From the NCBI RefSeq assembly GCF_023223645.1, contig NZ_JALKBY010000004.1:1-64000 (forward strand): DNA of 64,000 nucleotides, written 5' to 3'. Positions within the stretch are counted from its first letter, which is position 1; the number at the start of each line of letters is the position of its first letter. The notes under the pieces were generated by a model. It was not told the DNA's origin and ran no database searches. It saw nothing but the letters and a program-made list of their open reading frames with translations. This stretch comes from Natroniella sulfidigena. GTDB taxonomy: Bacteria; Bacillota; Halanaerobiia; Halobacteroidales; Halobacteroidaceae. The translations under genes were made by a program, and so were the position numbers. This document shows positions 7,888 through 17,384 of the stretch, piece by piece.

Positions 7888-9285
7888 TCATTTTTTCTTT
7901 TTAGGTAATAAACAAATAAAATTGGTACCTAGCCCTTCCTTACTTTTCACCATAATCCTTCCATTAAAGTCATCTAATAAACTCTTAATAATATATAAAC
8001 CAAAACCTCTATCACCCTGTTTGGTAGAAAAGCCAGGATTAAATATATCATCTATTACTTCATCAGAAATTATTGGCCCGTTATTATGTACGATTAATTT
8101 AATATTATTTTTACTCCTTTCCAATCTAACTGTAATTTTTCGTCTAGCTTCTGATAAGTTACAAACTGCATCAATAGCATTATCAACTAAATTAAATAAT
8201 ATTTTCAGCACTTTATTTTTAGGAATAATAGTATTCTTAATTTGAGTATTAACCTCTACATTAAAATCAATCTTATTCTTCTCAGCCTTCTTCTTTTTAG
8301 GAAGTAATACTGTATCTAAGAAATTATGTTCCTCTCTATCAGAAGTTATATTATCTAAATCAAAATGTAAATTCGGAATATAATCTTGAGCTTCCTTATT
8401 CTTATTTAATTGCAACATTGTATAAATGGTTTGTAATTCATTCTTAAAATCATGGCGTTGGACTCTTAAATCCTTAATCCTTTCAGTCTGTGATTCAACC
8501 TTGACTCTTTCAATCTCTAACTCTTTTTTAGCAATGATTCCATCTGTAACTTCTTCAACAAAGAAGGCTTTAAAGATATAAATAAAAGTAGTCACCTTAT
8601 ATAAATGAGCTACAGCATCTATAATAAGAATTGGAAAGGAGTAACTTACCACTCTTTTAGAAGCAAATAATAAACTAGATAATAAAAAGAATGTAAGACC
8701 ATTACTAGCAAAGGTTGTAACTCTACTTTCATCTTCTCTAATCTTTCTTTGATAAATAATAATAGTTAATGATATAAGTATAGTTATAATTCCTTCAACT
8801 CCTAAAATAAAATTAGGAGAATCAATCCAAAATCCTAAGAAAAGATAGATAATAACTAATGACACTAATCCATTAACAATAACCAACTTATATCTATTCG
8901 TCTTGCCAATAAACCAAATAATATAGAATGATACAGCAATAATTAGATCAACTCCAATAGGTATAACTACATCAACAAAAAAATAGTGATTATAATTGAT
9001 TACCAAAATACCATGAATAAAATTCAGTACCCCTGCAACTAAAAAACTAACACCCAATAATAAATCAGTTAATTTATTAGTATAGCGATAAGTATGAATC
9101 ATCAATAAGAAGATATTCAAGCAAATAAAAGCAATAATAATCTCAAAAATAAATTCAAAATAAAGAAAATTGTCTCTATATAACTCATATGTCTCTTTCG
9201 AAATATAAAATAAGATTAAAGCCACTAAGGTAATAACCCCTAAATTATATCTAGAAGACCTTGACTCTTTCTGACACCTTTTCAT
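7888..9285 (-). CDS. Orphan sensor histidine kinase with multi-span membrane sensor
   Basis: This 465-residue protein has about eight membrane helices in residues 15-245, resembling a MASE-type integral sensor. A coiled coil at about 252-275 leads to a Spo0B-like phosphoacceptor helix (QRHDFKNELQ, the His in RHD) and a C-terminal HATPase_c domain. The N box is NLVDNAIDAV and the G box is DRGFGLYIIKS. This is the DHp type of CitA/DcuS-like and quorum-sensing kinases. No response regulator is next to it, so the partner is unknown. ATG 9285 lies 5 nt after AGGAGG. The input ligand cannot be inferred. Confidence 0.85.
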   Translation of the reverse strand: MKRCQKESRSSRYNLGVITLVALILFYISKETYELYRDNFLYFEFIFEIIIAFICLNIFLLMIHTYRYTNKLTDLLLGVSFLVAGVLNFIHGILVINYNHYFFVDVVIPIGVDLIIAVSFYIIWFIGKTNRYKLVIVNGLVSLVIIYLFLGFWIDSPNFILGVEGIITILISLTIIIYQRKIREDESRVTTFASNGLTFFLLSSLLFASKRVVSYSFPILIIDAVAHLYKVTTFIYIFKAFFVEEVTDGIIAKKELEIERVKVESQTERIKDLRVQRHDFKNELQTIYTMLQLNKNKEAQDYIPNLHFDLDNITSDREEHNFLDTVLLPKKKKAEKNKIDFNVEVNTQIKNTIIPKNKVLKILFNLVDNAIDAVCNLSEARRKITVRLERSKNNIKLIVHNNGPIISDEVIDDIFNPGFSTKQGDRGFGLYIIKSLLDDFNGRIMVKSKEGLGTNFICLLPKKKK

Positions 9286-9522
9286 AAAATCCTCCTGCTA
9301 TGTGTAGTATTAAATCTATAACATGTTTTGTCAACTTAGAACCATCATCAATAAACCATCTACATACATAAATTAATTATTTCCCTCAATATAATCAACC
9401 TAAATCCCTTTATATAGGTGCTAATATTTGCTTTATAGATAACTGATAAAATCCCTCTATTTTAAATAAAAAACTTAAAATTTAGCAAATGATATAAATC
9501 CTTTGGATAATTTATCCAAAAT

Positions 9523-9549
9523 AAAAAAGCCGCCACAGGCGACTTTTTT
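9523..9549 (-). terminator. Terminator after the iron ABC transporter
   Basis: Stem AAAAAAG-CGCC/GGCG-CTTTTTT, 18 bases after the ATPase stop. A perfect 17-bp palindrome, TTGGATAATTTATCCAA, lies next to it at 9503-9519. Confidence 0.85.
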
Positions 9550-9566
9550 ATTTTATTTTGTTTTTA

Positions 9567-10604
9567 TTACCTCTCTATCACAGCTACAAAATCTGGTAAT
9601 ACTTTTACAGAAACTTGATCTCCTCTTTCTGCCTTTATTTCTGGATGAATATGAATTAAAAGGCTATGGGATGTATTATTAACATCAATGATAGCATCAA
9701 TAGTATTACCTTTATAGACAACCTCCTTAATTACACCTTGAATTGATCCTTGAGAATCTAACTCAAAACTCTCAGGTCGAACAGATATGGTGACTTTCTC
9801 TCCTGGTTGTTTGCCATGAGTATGATGACAAGGAATGGTTCCTATCTCTGTTACTACACTTTCAGCATCAGAACCTATAGTACCTTCTAATAGATTTGAT
9901 TGTCCAACAAAGGAAGCTACAAAAGTAGTTTCTGGCAATTCATAAATCTCTCTAGGTGTTCCTTTCTGTTCAACCACACCATGATTCATTAAAATAATCT
10001 TATCAGATATAGATAAAGCTTCTTTTTGATCATGAGTAACAAAGATAGCTGTAGCTTCACTTTCTCGAATAATACGAGTTACATCCCGTCTCATCTGCTC
10101 ACGCAAACTCATATCTAAATTACTGAATGGTTCATCAAGAAGTACCACTACTGGATCTCTTACTAAAGCTCGGGCCAACGCTACCCGCTGTTGTTGGCCC
10201 CCCGATAATTCAGCAGGGTTCTTAGTGGCATGATCAGCCAATCCTACAAGCTCTAATGTCTCCATAATCTTATCTTGATCTCTATCTTCAAGACCAAAAG
10301 CTAAATTATCTTCAACACTCAGGTGAGGAAATAAAGCATAATCCTGAAAGACCATCCCAACACCTCTCTTTTCTGGAGGTATCCAAGAGTTTTCAGCAGC
10401 AACTTCCTGACCTCTGATATTTATTACTCCTGAATCAGGACGTTCAAGCCCTGCAATCAAACGCAGTAAGGTCGTCTTTCCACAGCCACTTGGCCCTAAC
10501 AACGTCACGATCTGACCAGCCTCAACCTCAAAGGATACATCTTTAAGTGCAGGTGATTCAGTTCCTGGATAGGTTTTTGTAATATCGGACAATTCTATAA
10601 TCAT
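9567..10604 (-). CDS. fbpC: Ferric iron ABC transporter, ATP-binding protein
   Basis: The 345-residue ATPase powers import by the membrane protein encoded just upstream. Walker A is GPSGCGKT (about 37-44), the Q-loop region is VFQDYALFPHL, the signature is LSGGQQQR, Walker B is VVLLDEP, and the H-loop is FVTHDQKEA. A C-terminal TOBE-like regulatory domain occupies about 240-345 (ISVRPESF). Length and layout match FbpC/FutC-type iron(III) importers of the CUT1/POPT class. The ATG follows AAAGGAGA. It is probably co-transcribed with the permease (109-nt gap, no terminator). Iron specificity rests on the Fur-like boxes and the binding protein. Confidence 0.88.
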   Translation of the reverse strand: MIIELSDITKTYPGTESPALKDVSFEVEAGQIVTLLGPSGCGKTTLLRLIAGLERPDSGVINIRGQEVAAENSWIPPEKRGVGMVFQDYALFPHLSVEDNLAFGLEDRDQDKIMETLELVGLADHATKNPAELSGGQQQRVALARALVRDPVVVLLDEPFSNLDMSLREQMRRDVTRIIRESEATAIFVTHDQKEALSISDKIILMNHGVVEQKGTPREIYELPETTFVASFVGQSNLLEGTIGSDAESVVTEIGTIPCHHTHGKQPGEKVTISVRPESFELDSQGSIQGVIKEVVYKGNTIDAIIDVNNTSHSLLIHIHPEIKAERGDQVSVKVLPDFVAVIER

Positions 10605-10713
10605 AAATCCATCTCCTTTTCCATTAATAAATCATGTATATAAACTTACTTGTCTAGCTAATTAGATTAAGATTTATAGATGAAAAAATCCGCTCTTAGA
10701 TTTTTTCTATCCC

Positions 10714-12336
10714 CTAATCCTCTTGAGAAAAAAGAATCCATAACGAAAATGATGATATTAAGACCAATAATAATGCCGGAACCGCAGCACGAGTATAAAA
10801 GGCCTCCGTAGTAGCATTCCAGATCTCAGTTGTTAATGAACGAAAACCAATTGGACTTAATAATAAAGTTGCTGGTAACTCCTTCATCGTTGTCAAAAAG
10901 ATAAGAGCTGCCCCTGTAAAGATTCCCGGACGAATCAAAGGTATTGTCACTGTTCGTAATACCTTAAATCTAGAACAGCCCATGATCAGACCAGCATCTT
11001 CAACATTAGGGCCAACTTGCAATAATGAACTACGCAAAGCACCCATTGCTTGTGGAAGAAAGAGTATCACATAGGCAAAGATCAACAATGGTAAGGTCTG
11101 ATAGAAAGATATTGCATAATTTGATCCAAAAAAGACAAGGGCCAATGCCACTACTATACCTGGCAGAGCATAACCTGCATAAGCTATCTTCTCTAATAGT
11201 TTACTGAATCTACTCTTATATCTTACAGATATTATAGCCACTGGCAGTGTTGCCACAACTCCAACTATAGCAGTTATACCGGCAGCATAGAAAGAATTAA
11301 ATGCTGCTTCCCACCGTAAGACAAATGCTTCTCCATGTATCAGACCCCGAATCAACCAAAAAATGGTGACACCTACCGGTAAAACTAATGCAAGTAATAC
11401 TATTGTAGAACAAAAGATCAATGCCGGCCACTTCCATTTACCCAACTTAATCTTCCTTAATTTCCTCTTGGTTCCTCTGCCGAGACTATGATAACGGGCC
11501 TTACCTCTAGTCCACATCTCACAAGTAACGATCAACATAGTTAAACCAACCAATATAAGTGCCAACACAGCAGCATAAGTCCGATCAAAAGAGCCTCGAT
11601 ATTGCAGAAAAATCACTCTGGTAAAAGAATCAAACTGTAATAAAGAAACCGCAGCAAAATCACTCAAAGTATAAAGTGCTACTAAAAGCCCACCTCCTGC
11701 AATAGCAGGACGAAGTTTAGGAAAAGTTACTTTCCAGAATATCTGCCAGGAGTTTTGGCCCATTGTTCGAGCTGCCTCCTCTTGGGAGGGATCCATTCCT
11801 ACCAAGGCACTCCGTATCGATAATAAAAGATAAGGATAGCATAATAAGGTCAGTAATGCCCAAGCCCCAAAAAAACCATAAATTCTTGGAGTATAAGATA
11901 TATTAAAGACATCACTAATAAAATTATGAACTATCCCACCATATCCAAAAGCACTTACAAAAGCAAATCCACCGACTAATGATGGTATCACAAGCGGTAC
12001 CATAGTTAAGATAGACCATATCTTTCGCCCTGGAAGATCAGTCCGTACTGTCAGCCAAGCTAAAGGAAGAGCAATAATAATAGTAGATAACGTTACTGAT
12101 CCAGCTAAAGCTAAAGTATTCAATAAAACAGTTATTGTCTGTTCACGTAATAGTAAAGATAAAAAATCATCAACTCCCCAGACCCGCACAATCAAATATA
12201 ATAAAGGCAAAGCCATAGCAAGTGCTATAATGATTACCGGAATCAATATAAATGGAGGAGCCACAAAAGGCCACTTCAGTTGACCTTGTTTAAATAAATC
12301 GATCTTATTTTTGAATGTTGAAAGTTTAGCTTGCAT
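10714..12336 (-). CDS. fbpB: Ferric iron ABC transporter, fused double permease
   Basis: This 540-residue inner-membrane protein contains two ABC-permease domains in tandem, as in FbpB. Each carries an EAA-like loop that contacts the ATPase: one near SQEEAARTMGQNSWQIFWKV, the other near NVEDAGLIMGCSRFKVLRTV. About twelve membrane helices are visible. A basic linker near the middle (RGTKRKLRKIKLGKWK) separates the halves. The start is ATG 12336 behind a GGTAGGGGA ribosome site. It has its own promoter with a Fur-like box (12475-12503) and is separated by a terminator from the binding-protein gene. Confidence 0.9.
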   Translation of the reverse strand: MQAKLSTFKNKIDLFKQGQLKWPFVAPPFILIPVIIIALAMALPLLYLIVRVWGVDDFLSLLLREQTITVLLNTLALAGSVTLSTIIIALPLAWLTVRTDLPGRKIWSILTMVPLVIPSLVGGFAFVSAFGYGGIVHNFISDVFNISYTPRIYGFFGAWALLTLLCYPYLLLSIRSALVGMDPSQEEAARTMGQNSWQIFWKVTFPKLRPAIAGGGLLVALYTLSDFAAVSLLQFDSFTRVIFLQYRGSFDRTYAAVLALILVGLTMLIVTCEMWTRGKARYHSLGRGTKRKLRKIKLGKWKWPALIFCSTIVLLALVLPVGVTIFWLIRGLIHGEAFVLRWEAAFNSFYAAGITAIVGVVATLPVAIISVRYKSRFSKLLEKIAYAGYALPGIVVALALVFFGSNYAISFYQTLPLLIFAYVILFLPQAMGALRSSLLQVGPNVEDAGLIMGCSRFKVLRTVTIPLIRPGIFTGAALIFLTTMKELPATLLLSPIGFRSLTTEIWNATTEAFYTRAAVPALLLVLISSFSLWILFSQED

Positions 12337-12474
12337 GATAATCCCCTACCTTTAATAATAATCTAATTCTTACTGTCAAATATTCAATATCAGTTAAACT
12401 CTTTTTATTAACCATTCATCCCCCTCCAATTTATGTAAATTAATTTCGAGTTTTTATCACAAAAACTTATCTAC

Positions 12475-12503
12475 ATTATAATGAAAATAATTCTCATTGT
12501 CAA
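12475..12503 (-). promoter_or_regulatory. Consensus promoter with Fur-like box in the spacer, for the permease-ATPase pair
   Basis: On the minus strand, TTGACA (12498-12503) and TATAAT (12475-12480) are separated by exactly 17 bases. The spacer carries a Fur-type inverted repeat, the minus-strand form of AATGAAAATAATTCTCATT at 12480-12498. It closely matches the 7-1-7 consensus TGATAAT-N-ATTATCA. Repressor binding here would block polymerase directly. Confidence 0.85.
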
Positions 12504-12555
12504 GTTAATCCATGAAAGCCATTCTCAAATTATCTCATCAATCAAAAATCAAAAA

Positions 12556-12596
12556 AAAACAGAGAAAACCAATTTGAATTGGCTTTCCCTGTTTTA
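12556..12596 (-). terminator. Terminator after the iron-binding lipoprotein gene
   Basis: An 18-bp imperfect stem (AAAACAGAGAAAACCAAT with ATTGGCTTTCCCTGTTTT) sits between the binding-protein stop and the next promoter, followed by a T-run on the minus strand. It uncouples high binding-protein expression from the permease. Confidence 0.88.
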
Positions 12597-12623
12597 GTTA
12601 ACTAAACATTCCTTTAGATTATA

Positions 12624-13637
12624 TTATAATGCTCCTACTTCTGAAAGTAATTTTAACGTTCCTTCCAAATCTTCAATATTGGTTAAATCTAAGTCAGGAG
12701 TATCAATCTTCTCCAAAGACTTTACTAGAGGATTATCAACATCCATACCTTTAACTACTGGATATTCATTATTTTCTTCAATAAAGTGTTGTTGTATTTC
12801 TGGTGTTAGTAAAAATTCTATAAGTTGATTAACATCCTCATTATCAGCTCCATCCAAAGCTCCTATACCAGCTATATTAATCATAGAACCAGCATCATTT
12901 GTCGTATATAAGTTTCTGACAGGAAAATCTTCACCTTCTTCAGCTATAAATCTGAATAAATAATAGTGATTAGTAAAACCTACGTCTGTTTCTCCTCTAC
13001 CAACACCTTCTACAGTACTCGTATTATTATGATACCTAACTGGATTATTAGCTTGAATTCCACGCAACCACTCTTCTGCTCTCTCTTCTCCTTCTACAAC
13101 ACGTAATGCTGTTACAAATGCTTGAAAGGAACCATTAGCTGGAGACCAACCGATACGCCCCTCCCATTCAGGATCTGTAAAACCCCAAATAGTATCAGGT
13201 AATTCATCTTCATCAACATTATCAGTATTATAAGCTACAACTCTAGCTCGACCAGATACACCCAGCCATTCATCATCTGGAGACCTTAATCTAGAATCAA
13301 CTTGTTCTAAGTACTCTTCAGGTAGAGTTTGTAAACGATCTTCCGTAGCCAATGCTCCTAATGCTCCAGCATCTTGAGCAAAGAAGATATCTGCAGGACT
13401 ATTTTCACCTTCTTCTAAAATAGTAGCCGCCAATTCTGCTGTATCTCCATAACGTACATTTACCTCAATTCCTGTCTCTTGCTCAAACTTTTCAAACACA
13501 GGACCAATCAAATTCTCAGATCTTCCAGAATAGATTGTTAGCTCTTCTGTATCACTTGTACTAGAACAACCAGTAAATACTGCTAAAAGTGTAACTAAAG
13601 CTAATGCTAAAACTATCAAACCTTTTCGCTTAAACAT
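12624..13637 (-). CDS. fbpA: Ferric iron-binding lipoprotein of an ABC importer
   Basis: This 337-residue protein has a lipoprotein signal with lipobox VFTGC, Cys at about 24. It matches the FbpA/FutA family: strand LTIYSGRSENL, the segment GRARVVAYNTD, and the paired tyrosines in FTNHYYLFR that in family members bind ferric iron. It would capture iron outside the cytoplasmic membrane and hand it to the permease. The ATG follows a good ribosome site. Its promoter (13701-13729) also has a Fur-like spacer. Because the cell probably has an outer membrane, this would be a periplasmic lipoprotein. Confidence 0.9.
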   Translation of the reverse strand: MFKRKGLIVLALALVTLLAVFTGCSSTSDTEELTIYSGRSENLIGPVFEKFEQETGIEVNVRYGDTAELAATILEEGENSPADIFFAQDAGALGALATEDRLQTLPEEYLEQVDSRLRSPDDEWLGVSGRARVVAYNTDNVDEDELPDTIWGFTDPEWEGRIGWSPANGSFQAFVTALRVVEGEERAEEWLRGIQANNPVRYHNNTSTVEGVGRGETDVGFTNHYYLFRFIAEEGEDFPVRNLYTTNDAGSMINIAGIGALDGADNEDVNQLIEFLLTPEIQQHFIEENNEYPVVKGMDVDNPLVKSLEKIDTPDLDLTNIEDLEGTLKLLSEVGAL

Positions 13638-13700
13638 TTCTTTGCCTCCTAGAATTTATTAGTGTTATTGAAAATCAATCTCAACTAAATGACACCTTTC

Positions 13701-13729
13701 ATTATAATGAAAGCCATTCTCAATGTCAA
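13701..13729 (-). promoter_or_regulatory. Consensus promoter with Fur-like box in the spacer, for the iron-binding protein
   Basis: TTGACA (13724-13729) and TATAAT (13701-13706) on the minus strand are 17 bases apart. The spacer holds the inverted repeat AATGAAAGCCATTCTCAAT (plus-strand form), a weaker variant of the box at 12480-12498. The two promoters are nearly identical over 29 bases. Confidence 0.83.
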
Positions 13730-13844
13730 GTTTTTTTAATTATTTACTCAGATTTATCTGTTTTAACCTCTCTAGCTAAAAAGTAACAAGAGGTTTTTAC
13801 GTTTTAACTTGGAATTCTAAATGCATAGGTGTCTAAACTCTTAA

Positions 13845-13949
13845 TTGATATTTAGTGTCAGTGTGAGTAGTGTGTGTGAGTAAAAGCAAAACCTTAGCCC
13901 TTATGGTTTTGACCTCACTCACACACACATAACCGACACATTATTGTAA
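13845..13949. repeat. Palindromic intergenic element (copy 2), compact form
   Basis: It begins TTGATATTTAGTGTC and ends GACACATTATTGTAA. The left arm is rich in GTGTG and ends GTGAGT. After a core containing AAAACCTTAGCCCTTAT and GGTTTTGA, the right arm answers with ACTCACACACAC. The whole would fold into one hairpin. It ends 17 bases before the start codon of the outer-membrane-like gene, so it probably forms part of that gene's leader. The rest of this gap (13730-13844) shows only A/T-rich DNA and a weak hairpin (AACCTCT/AGAGGTT). Confidence 0.7.
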
Positions 13950-13966
13950 AAGAAAGGAGCAATAAG

Positions 13967-14656
13967 ATGAAGCAATTATTCATGGTAGTCTTGACTTTAA
14001 TCATCGTAGTAAATTTTCAGTTTTCAGCATTGGCTAGCAATTCATTTTCAGTTGAATTTATGGAGTTAGATACCTCTTATCAAAAATTTAGTACCGAAAT
14101 TGGATTAACAGATAATCTATCATTAGCTGGGGATTATGCTTATAGTAGAATCAACCCCTATAATCTCAGCTTAAAGTTAGATAAGGCAAATCTAATTCTT
14201 AAACGAGAGGTTATTACTACCGATATCTTAAGTTCACAATTAGGAATCGGTTATAACTACAATTCAACCGATCTTTCAACTGATTACTTTCCACAATTAG
14301 ACCTGACAACAAGAGAAACCGGGCCAATCCTGGCAGCCGCAGGTGAAATAGAGTTAGATGAGGAGATTTCTTTATTTGGGCAACTAAATTATGCTCCTTA
14401 TTCATCACTACGTGGAGAACTAGTAACAGAAGATGAAGCTACTACTAGTAAGCAAAGCATTAGAAAGTATTCAGGTAGGATCGGTGGAAGGTTCAAATTA
14501 GCTGAAAATCTAACTGGACAGCTTGGTTATAATTTTATTAACTATCTCAACTCACCAGATGATTTAGAAGAGATAGAAGAAGTTGACGGTGAGCTGCAAG
14601 AACAGTTAGGTAGTAATTCAGGTGGGATCTTTATTGGGGTTAAGGCTAACTTTTAA
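13967..14656 (+). CDS. Secreted beta-strand protein, probably an outer-membrane barrel
   Basis: A 229-residue protein with a signal peptide (hydrophobic 5-18, cleavage near ALA-SN at 24). The remainder is alternating polar and hydrophobic strands (for example LSLAGDYAYSRI, SSQLGIGYNY, ISLFGQLNYAP and LTGQLGYNF). It ends GGIFIGVKANF, with the C-terminal Phe after alternating hydrophobics that marks outer-membrane barrel proteins for the BAM machinery. About eight to ten strands would fit a small barrel. I do not recognise a specific family. The start is supported by GAAAGGAG. This gene is the main evidence for a diderm cell. Confidence 0.65.
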   Translation: MKQLFMVVLTLIIVVNFQFSALASNSFSVEFMELDTSYQKFSTEIGLTDNLSLAGDYAYSRINPYNLSLKLDKANLILKREVITTDILSSQLGIGYNYNSTDLSTDYFPQLDLTTRETGPILAAAGEIELDEEISLFGQLNYAPYSSLRGELVTEDEATTSKQSIRKYSGRIGGRFKLAENLTGQLGYNFINYLNSPDDLEEIEEVDGELQEQLGSNSGGIFIGVKANF

Positions 14657-14662
14657 AATCAA

Positions 14663-14702
14663 TTTAGCAGATAGCTAGTATTTTTACTAGCTATCTGCTA
14701 AA
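14663..14702. terminator. Bidirectional terminator with perfect 18-bp stem
   Basis: TTTAGCAGATAGCTAGTA pairs with TACTAGCTATCTGCTAAA around a four-T loop, between two convergent genes. Confidence 0.85.
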
Positions 14703-14718
14703 TCACTTCTAAATTCAA

Positions 14719-15474
14719 TTAACTCTCCAACTCTACAAAGCTGATGATCTTAATCCCTTCTTTCTTTAACCATTCTACAAGTTCATCACTTGTCAATATC
14801 TTTAGCTCTCGTACCCGATGATCATTGTAGCTACTTGTTTTCTTTAATCTATTATCAGCTAGAGCAGGATGGCACATAATCTCCATCGTTCCTGCTGAAA
14901 AACTTTCAAGCTGGTGCTTTAGATTCTCTAACGTCGCACCAACTCCATAAAAATCATCAGAAAAATAATCGGTCGTCATTACCCCTACCTGCTTAAAATA
15001 CTCCTTAACCTCATCATTAGGATGCCTGACAGGCAGTTCATACTCACGGGCCAACTCTGCCACTACCTCCTTAAATCCTGAGTTTAAATGAATGTGATGG
15101 TGACTATCTAAATGGGTCAACTCAAGATCAGTTTCCATAAATTTCTCAATCTGCCTTCTTAATTCATGCTTTACCTCTGCAACCTTCTTGTTCTCCAATA
15201 ACTCAGCTAGTTGATCATAAAACTCTCCTTCTTCCGTGACTAAAGAAGGAACCTCCTTCGCAGGAGAAATAGATCGACCATAAGTCAAATTCAAATGAAG
15301 TCCCATCTGCTTAATCCCTTTTTGTTGAGCTAGCTTTATAGCCTCCTCAGCTCCTGGCAGATTAATCATCAATGTTGTACTACTAACTACCCCTTCTGTC
15401 AATGCCTTAATAATCCCTTGATTACAACTACTGTGCAACCCAAAATCATCCGCATTTATAATTACTTTTTTCAC
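14719..15474 (-). CDS. YdjC/ChbG-family carbohydrate deacetylase
   Basis: This 251-residue TIM-barrel-like hydrolase has the family metal site: NADDFG near residues 7-12 and HLDSHHHIH near 120. A further His lies in MCHPA near 200. ChbG removes acetyl groups from chitooligosaccharides, and relatives (HpnK) deacetylate hopanoid-linked glucosamine. No chitobiose or hopanoid genes lie nearby, so the substrate is open. The start is GTG 15474 after AAGGTGA. It lies between the outer-membrane-like gene, across a shared terminator, and a chemoreceptor. Confidence 0.85.
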   Translation of the reverse strand: MKKVIINADDFGLHSSCNQGIIKALTEGVVSSTTLMINLPGAEEAIKLAQQKGIKQMGLHLNLTYGRSISPAKEVPSLVTEEGEFYDQLAELLENKKVAEVKHELRRQIEKFMETDLELTHLDSHHHIHLNSGFKEVVAELAREYELPVRHPNDEVKEYFKQVGVMTTDYFSDDFYGVGATLENLKHQLESFSAGTMEIMCHPALADNRLKKTSSYNDHRVRELKILTSDELVEWLKKEGIKIISFVELES

Positions 15475-15504
15475 ACTATCACCTTCCTCAATTCACCTTT
15501 TTTT

Positions 15505-15530
15505 CTAGTGATTAGTACCTAGTTGCTAAC
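15505..15530. repeat. Short period-7 array at the chemoreceptor stop codon
   Basis: On the minus strand the gene end reads through units GCAACTA, GGTACTA and ATCACTA, with the TAG stop inside the first. It is one-sided, with no inverted partner nearby. Confidence 0.5.
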
Positions 15531-17384
15531 CTCAAATTTCTCTATCAACTCCTGTAACTTTTCAGCCATCTCTGCTAACTGTAGAGACGAGTTAGTAACT
15601 TCTTCTGACATGACATTTATCTCCTCTGTAGCATCATTTACCTGATTACTATCTTGAGCCAGTTCATTAGTAGAATTAGCAGTCTGCTCTGTTTGAATTG
15701 ATGTTTCTTCTACTACACCTTTAATTTCTTCAAAGATACCTCCTGTTCTCTCTATGACTTTTTTACCTTCTGTAGCCTTGTGTTCTACTTGCTTTATTTT
15801 CTCTAACCCTTTCTTAGAGTGTTGTTGTATATTATTAACTAACTGTTCAATCTCATCTGTTGCATTTGAAGTTTGCTCAGCCAATTCTCTAATTTCATCG
15901 GCTACTATTGTAAATCCTCTACCATGCTCACCTGCTCTTGCTGCTTCAATTGAAGCATTTAATGCTAATAAATTAGTCTGTTCTGCTATATTTGTGATTA
16001 ATTCAATTATTTTTCCTATTTCAGCTGAATTATTATCTAACTCATTAATTACTCCTACTGTCTCTGTAACTGCTTGATTAATCCCTTTGATACTATTAAT
16101 TGTAGCTTTAATATTTTGAGTACCCATATTAACTTGTGAATTAGCTCCTTCAGAAAAATTTGCTACCTCTTTTGCACTGGCTGAAATCTCTTGAATACCT
16201 ATTGATATATTATCTATTAATTGATTGGTCGTTTCAAGGGTTGCAGTTGTTTCTTCTGCTGATGCTGATAACTCTTGACTATGCTCCGAAAGTACTTGAA
16301 CATTGTCTGTAATATTTACTACTAAATTCTTTATGCTTTTTTGAATTTGATTAAATGCTCGTTCTAAATCACCAAACTCATCTTTTCTATCTAAAGATAA
16401 TTCAGCAGTCAAATCCTTTCCTTCTAATTTATTCATTGCTCCAACTACTTTTGTAATCGGCTCAGTAAATCTATGGGAAACTATGTAAACAATAAGTAAA
16501 GAAATAATTAAAAATATAATAGAAACTATAATACTTGATAATCTAAGTGAATCTAATTCAGCTAATACTTCAGTTTGTGGCAAAGTTACTCCCACTACCC
16601 ATTCTGTTTCTGGCACATCACTATAACCCATATATAACTGATCTCCATCAAAATAATATTCTCCAAACCCAGCTTCAATTTCTATCATTTCTTCAGTTAT
16701 ATTAGCTAAACTTTGAAGACTGTCATCTTCTTGGGCTGCTTCTATTGGATTGAATTGCTCCATAACAAATTCTTCAGTTTGATGAGCAATAGTGTCTCCT
16801 TGATTATTAAACATATAAGCATAACCTGTTTCTCCAAAAGTTATATCAGTAATTATATCTATCAGATCAGATCCTAATATTCTAGCTATCAAAACACCAA
16901 TAACCTCTCCACCATCTATAATCGGTGTAGCAGCCATAACAACCGGTTTATCCACTGCCCTACTGATCAACATATCTGAAGTAGTTGTATTACCTGCTAA
17001 AGCTTGTTGAATATAATCTCGATCACTCAAATCAAGAGTAGTTCCATCAACATAATGAGCAATACCATCAGGTTCTACTATTGCCATCGTTGCATATTCA
17101 GTTCGTTCTATCTCCTCTTCTAAGATAGGTTCTATCTCTTCTTGATCCATTGTTCTAATTACTTCTCTATTAGCAATCGTTTCTAATTCGGTTAATCTAA
17201 TATCAATTTTCGCTTTAATTAAACTTGCTACATCTTCCGCTTTTTCAGCTAGTCTTTCTTCCATCTCACCTATTAAAGTATTTGAACTATTAACATAAGC
17301 AATCCTTCCTAAACCTAAACAAATTATTGTTACTAAAAGCCCTATGTACAACATTAATTTAAATTTAATCGAATTGATTCTCAC
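15519..17384 (-). CDS. Methyl-accepting chemotaxis protein with Cache-type sensor
   Basis: A 621-residue chemoreceptor: TM1 at about 9-30 and a sensor domain at about 35-280 with a Cache signature ([19 protein letters not shown], then [15 protein letters not shown]). TM2 is at about 283-304, then HAMP and the signalling coiled coil with tip [19 protein letters not shown]. The start is GTG 17384 after AAAGGAG. The last residues, Val-Ser-Asn and the stop, fall in a short period-7 array (15505-15530, units such as GCAACTA, GGTACTA and ATCACTA), so the C-terminus may have been remodelled by that repeat. The ligand is unknown. Confidence 0.92.
   Translation of the reverse strand: MRINSIKFKLMLYIGLLVTIICLGLGRIAYVNSSNTLIGEMEERLAEKAEDVASLIKAKIDIRLTELETIANREVIRTMDQEEIEPILEEEIERTEYATMAIVEPDGIAHYVDGTTLDLSDRDYIQQALAGNTTTSDMLISRAVDKPVVMAATPIIDGGEVIGVLIARILGSDLIDIITDITFGETGYAYMFNNQGDTIAHQTEEFVMEQFNPIEAAQEDDSLQSLANITEEMIEIEAGFGEYYFDGDQLYMGYSDVPETEWVVGVTLPQTEVLAELDSLRLSSIIVSIIFLIISLLIVYIVSHRFTEPITKVVGAMNKLEGKDLTAELSLDRKDEFGDLERAFNQIQKSIKNLVVNITDNVQVLSEHSQELSASAEETTATLETTNQLIDNISIGIQEISASAKEVANFSEGANSQVNMGTQNIKATINSIKGINQAVTETVGVINELDNNSAEIGKIIELITNIAEQTNLLALNASIEAARAGEHGRGFTIVADEIRELAEQTSNATDEIEQLVNNIQQHSKKGLEKIKQVEHKATEGKKVIERTGGIFEEIKGVVEETSIQTEQTANSTNELAQDSNQVNDATEEINVMSEEVTNSSLQLAEMAEKLQELIEKFEVSN

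Noticed and set aside
9503-9519. Perfect 17-bp palindrome TTGGATAATTTATCCAA
   Set aside because: It looks like an operator but lies past the iron-ATPase stop and over 200 bases from the next gene start. With the terminator adjacent it may be only a hairpin. No second copy was noticed.
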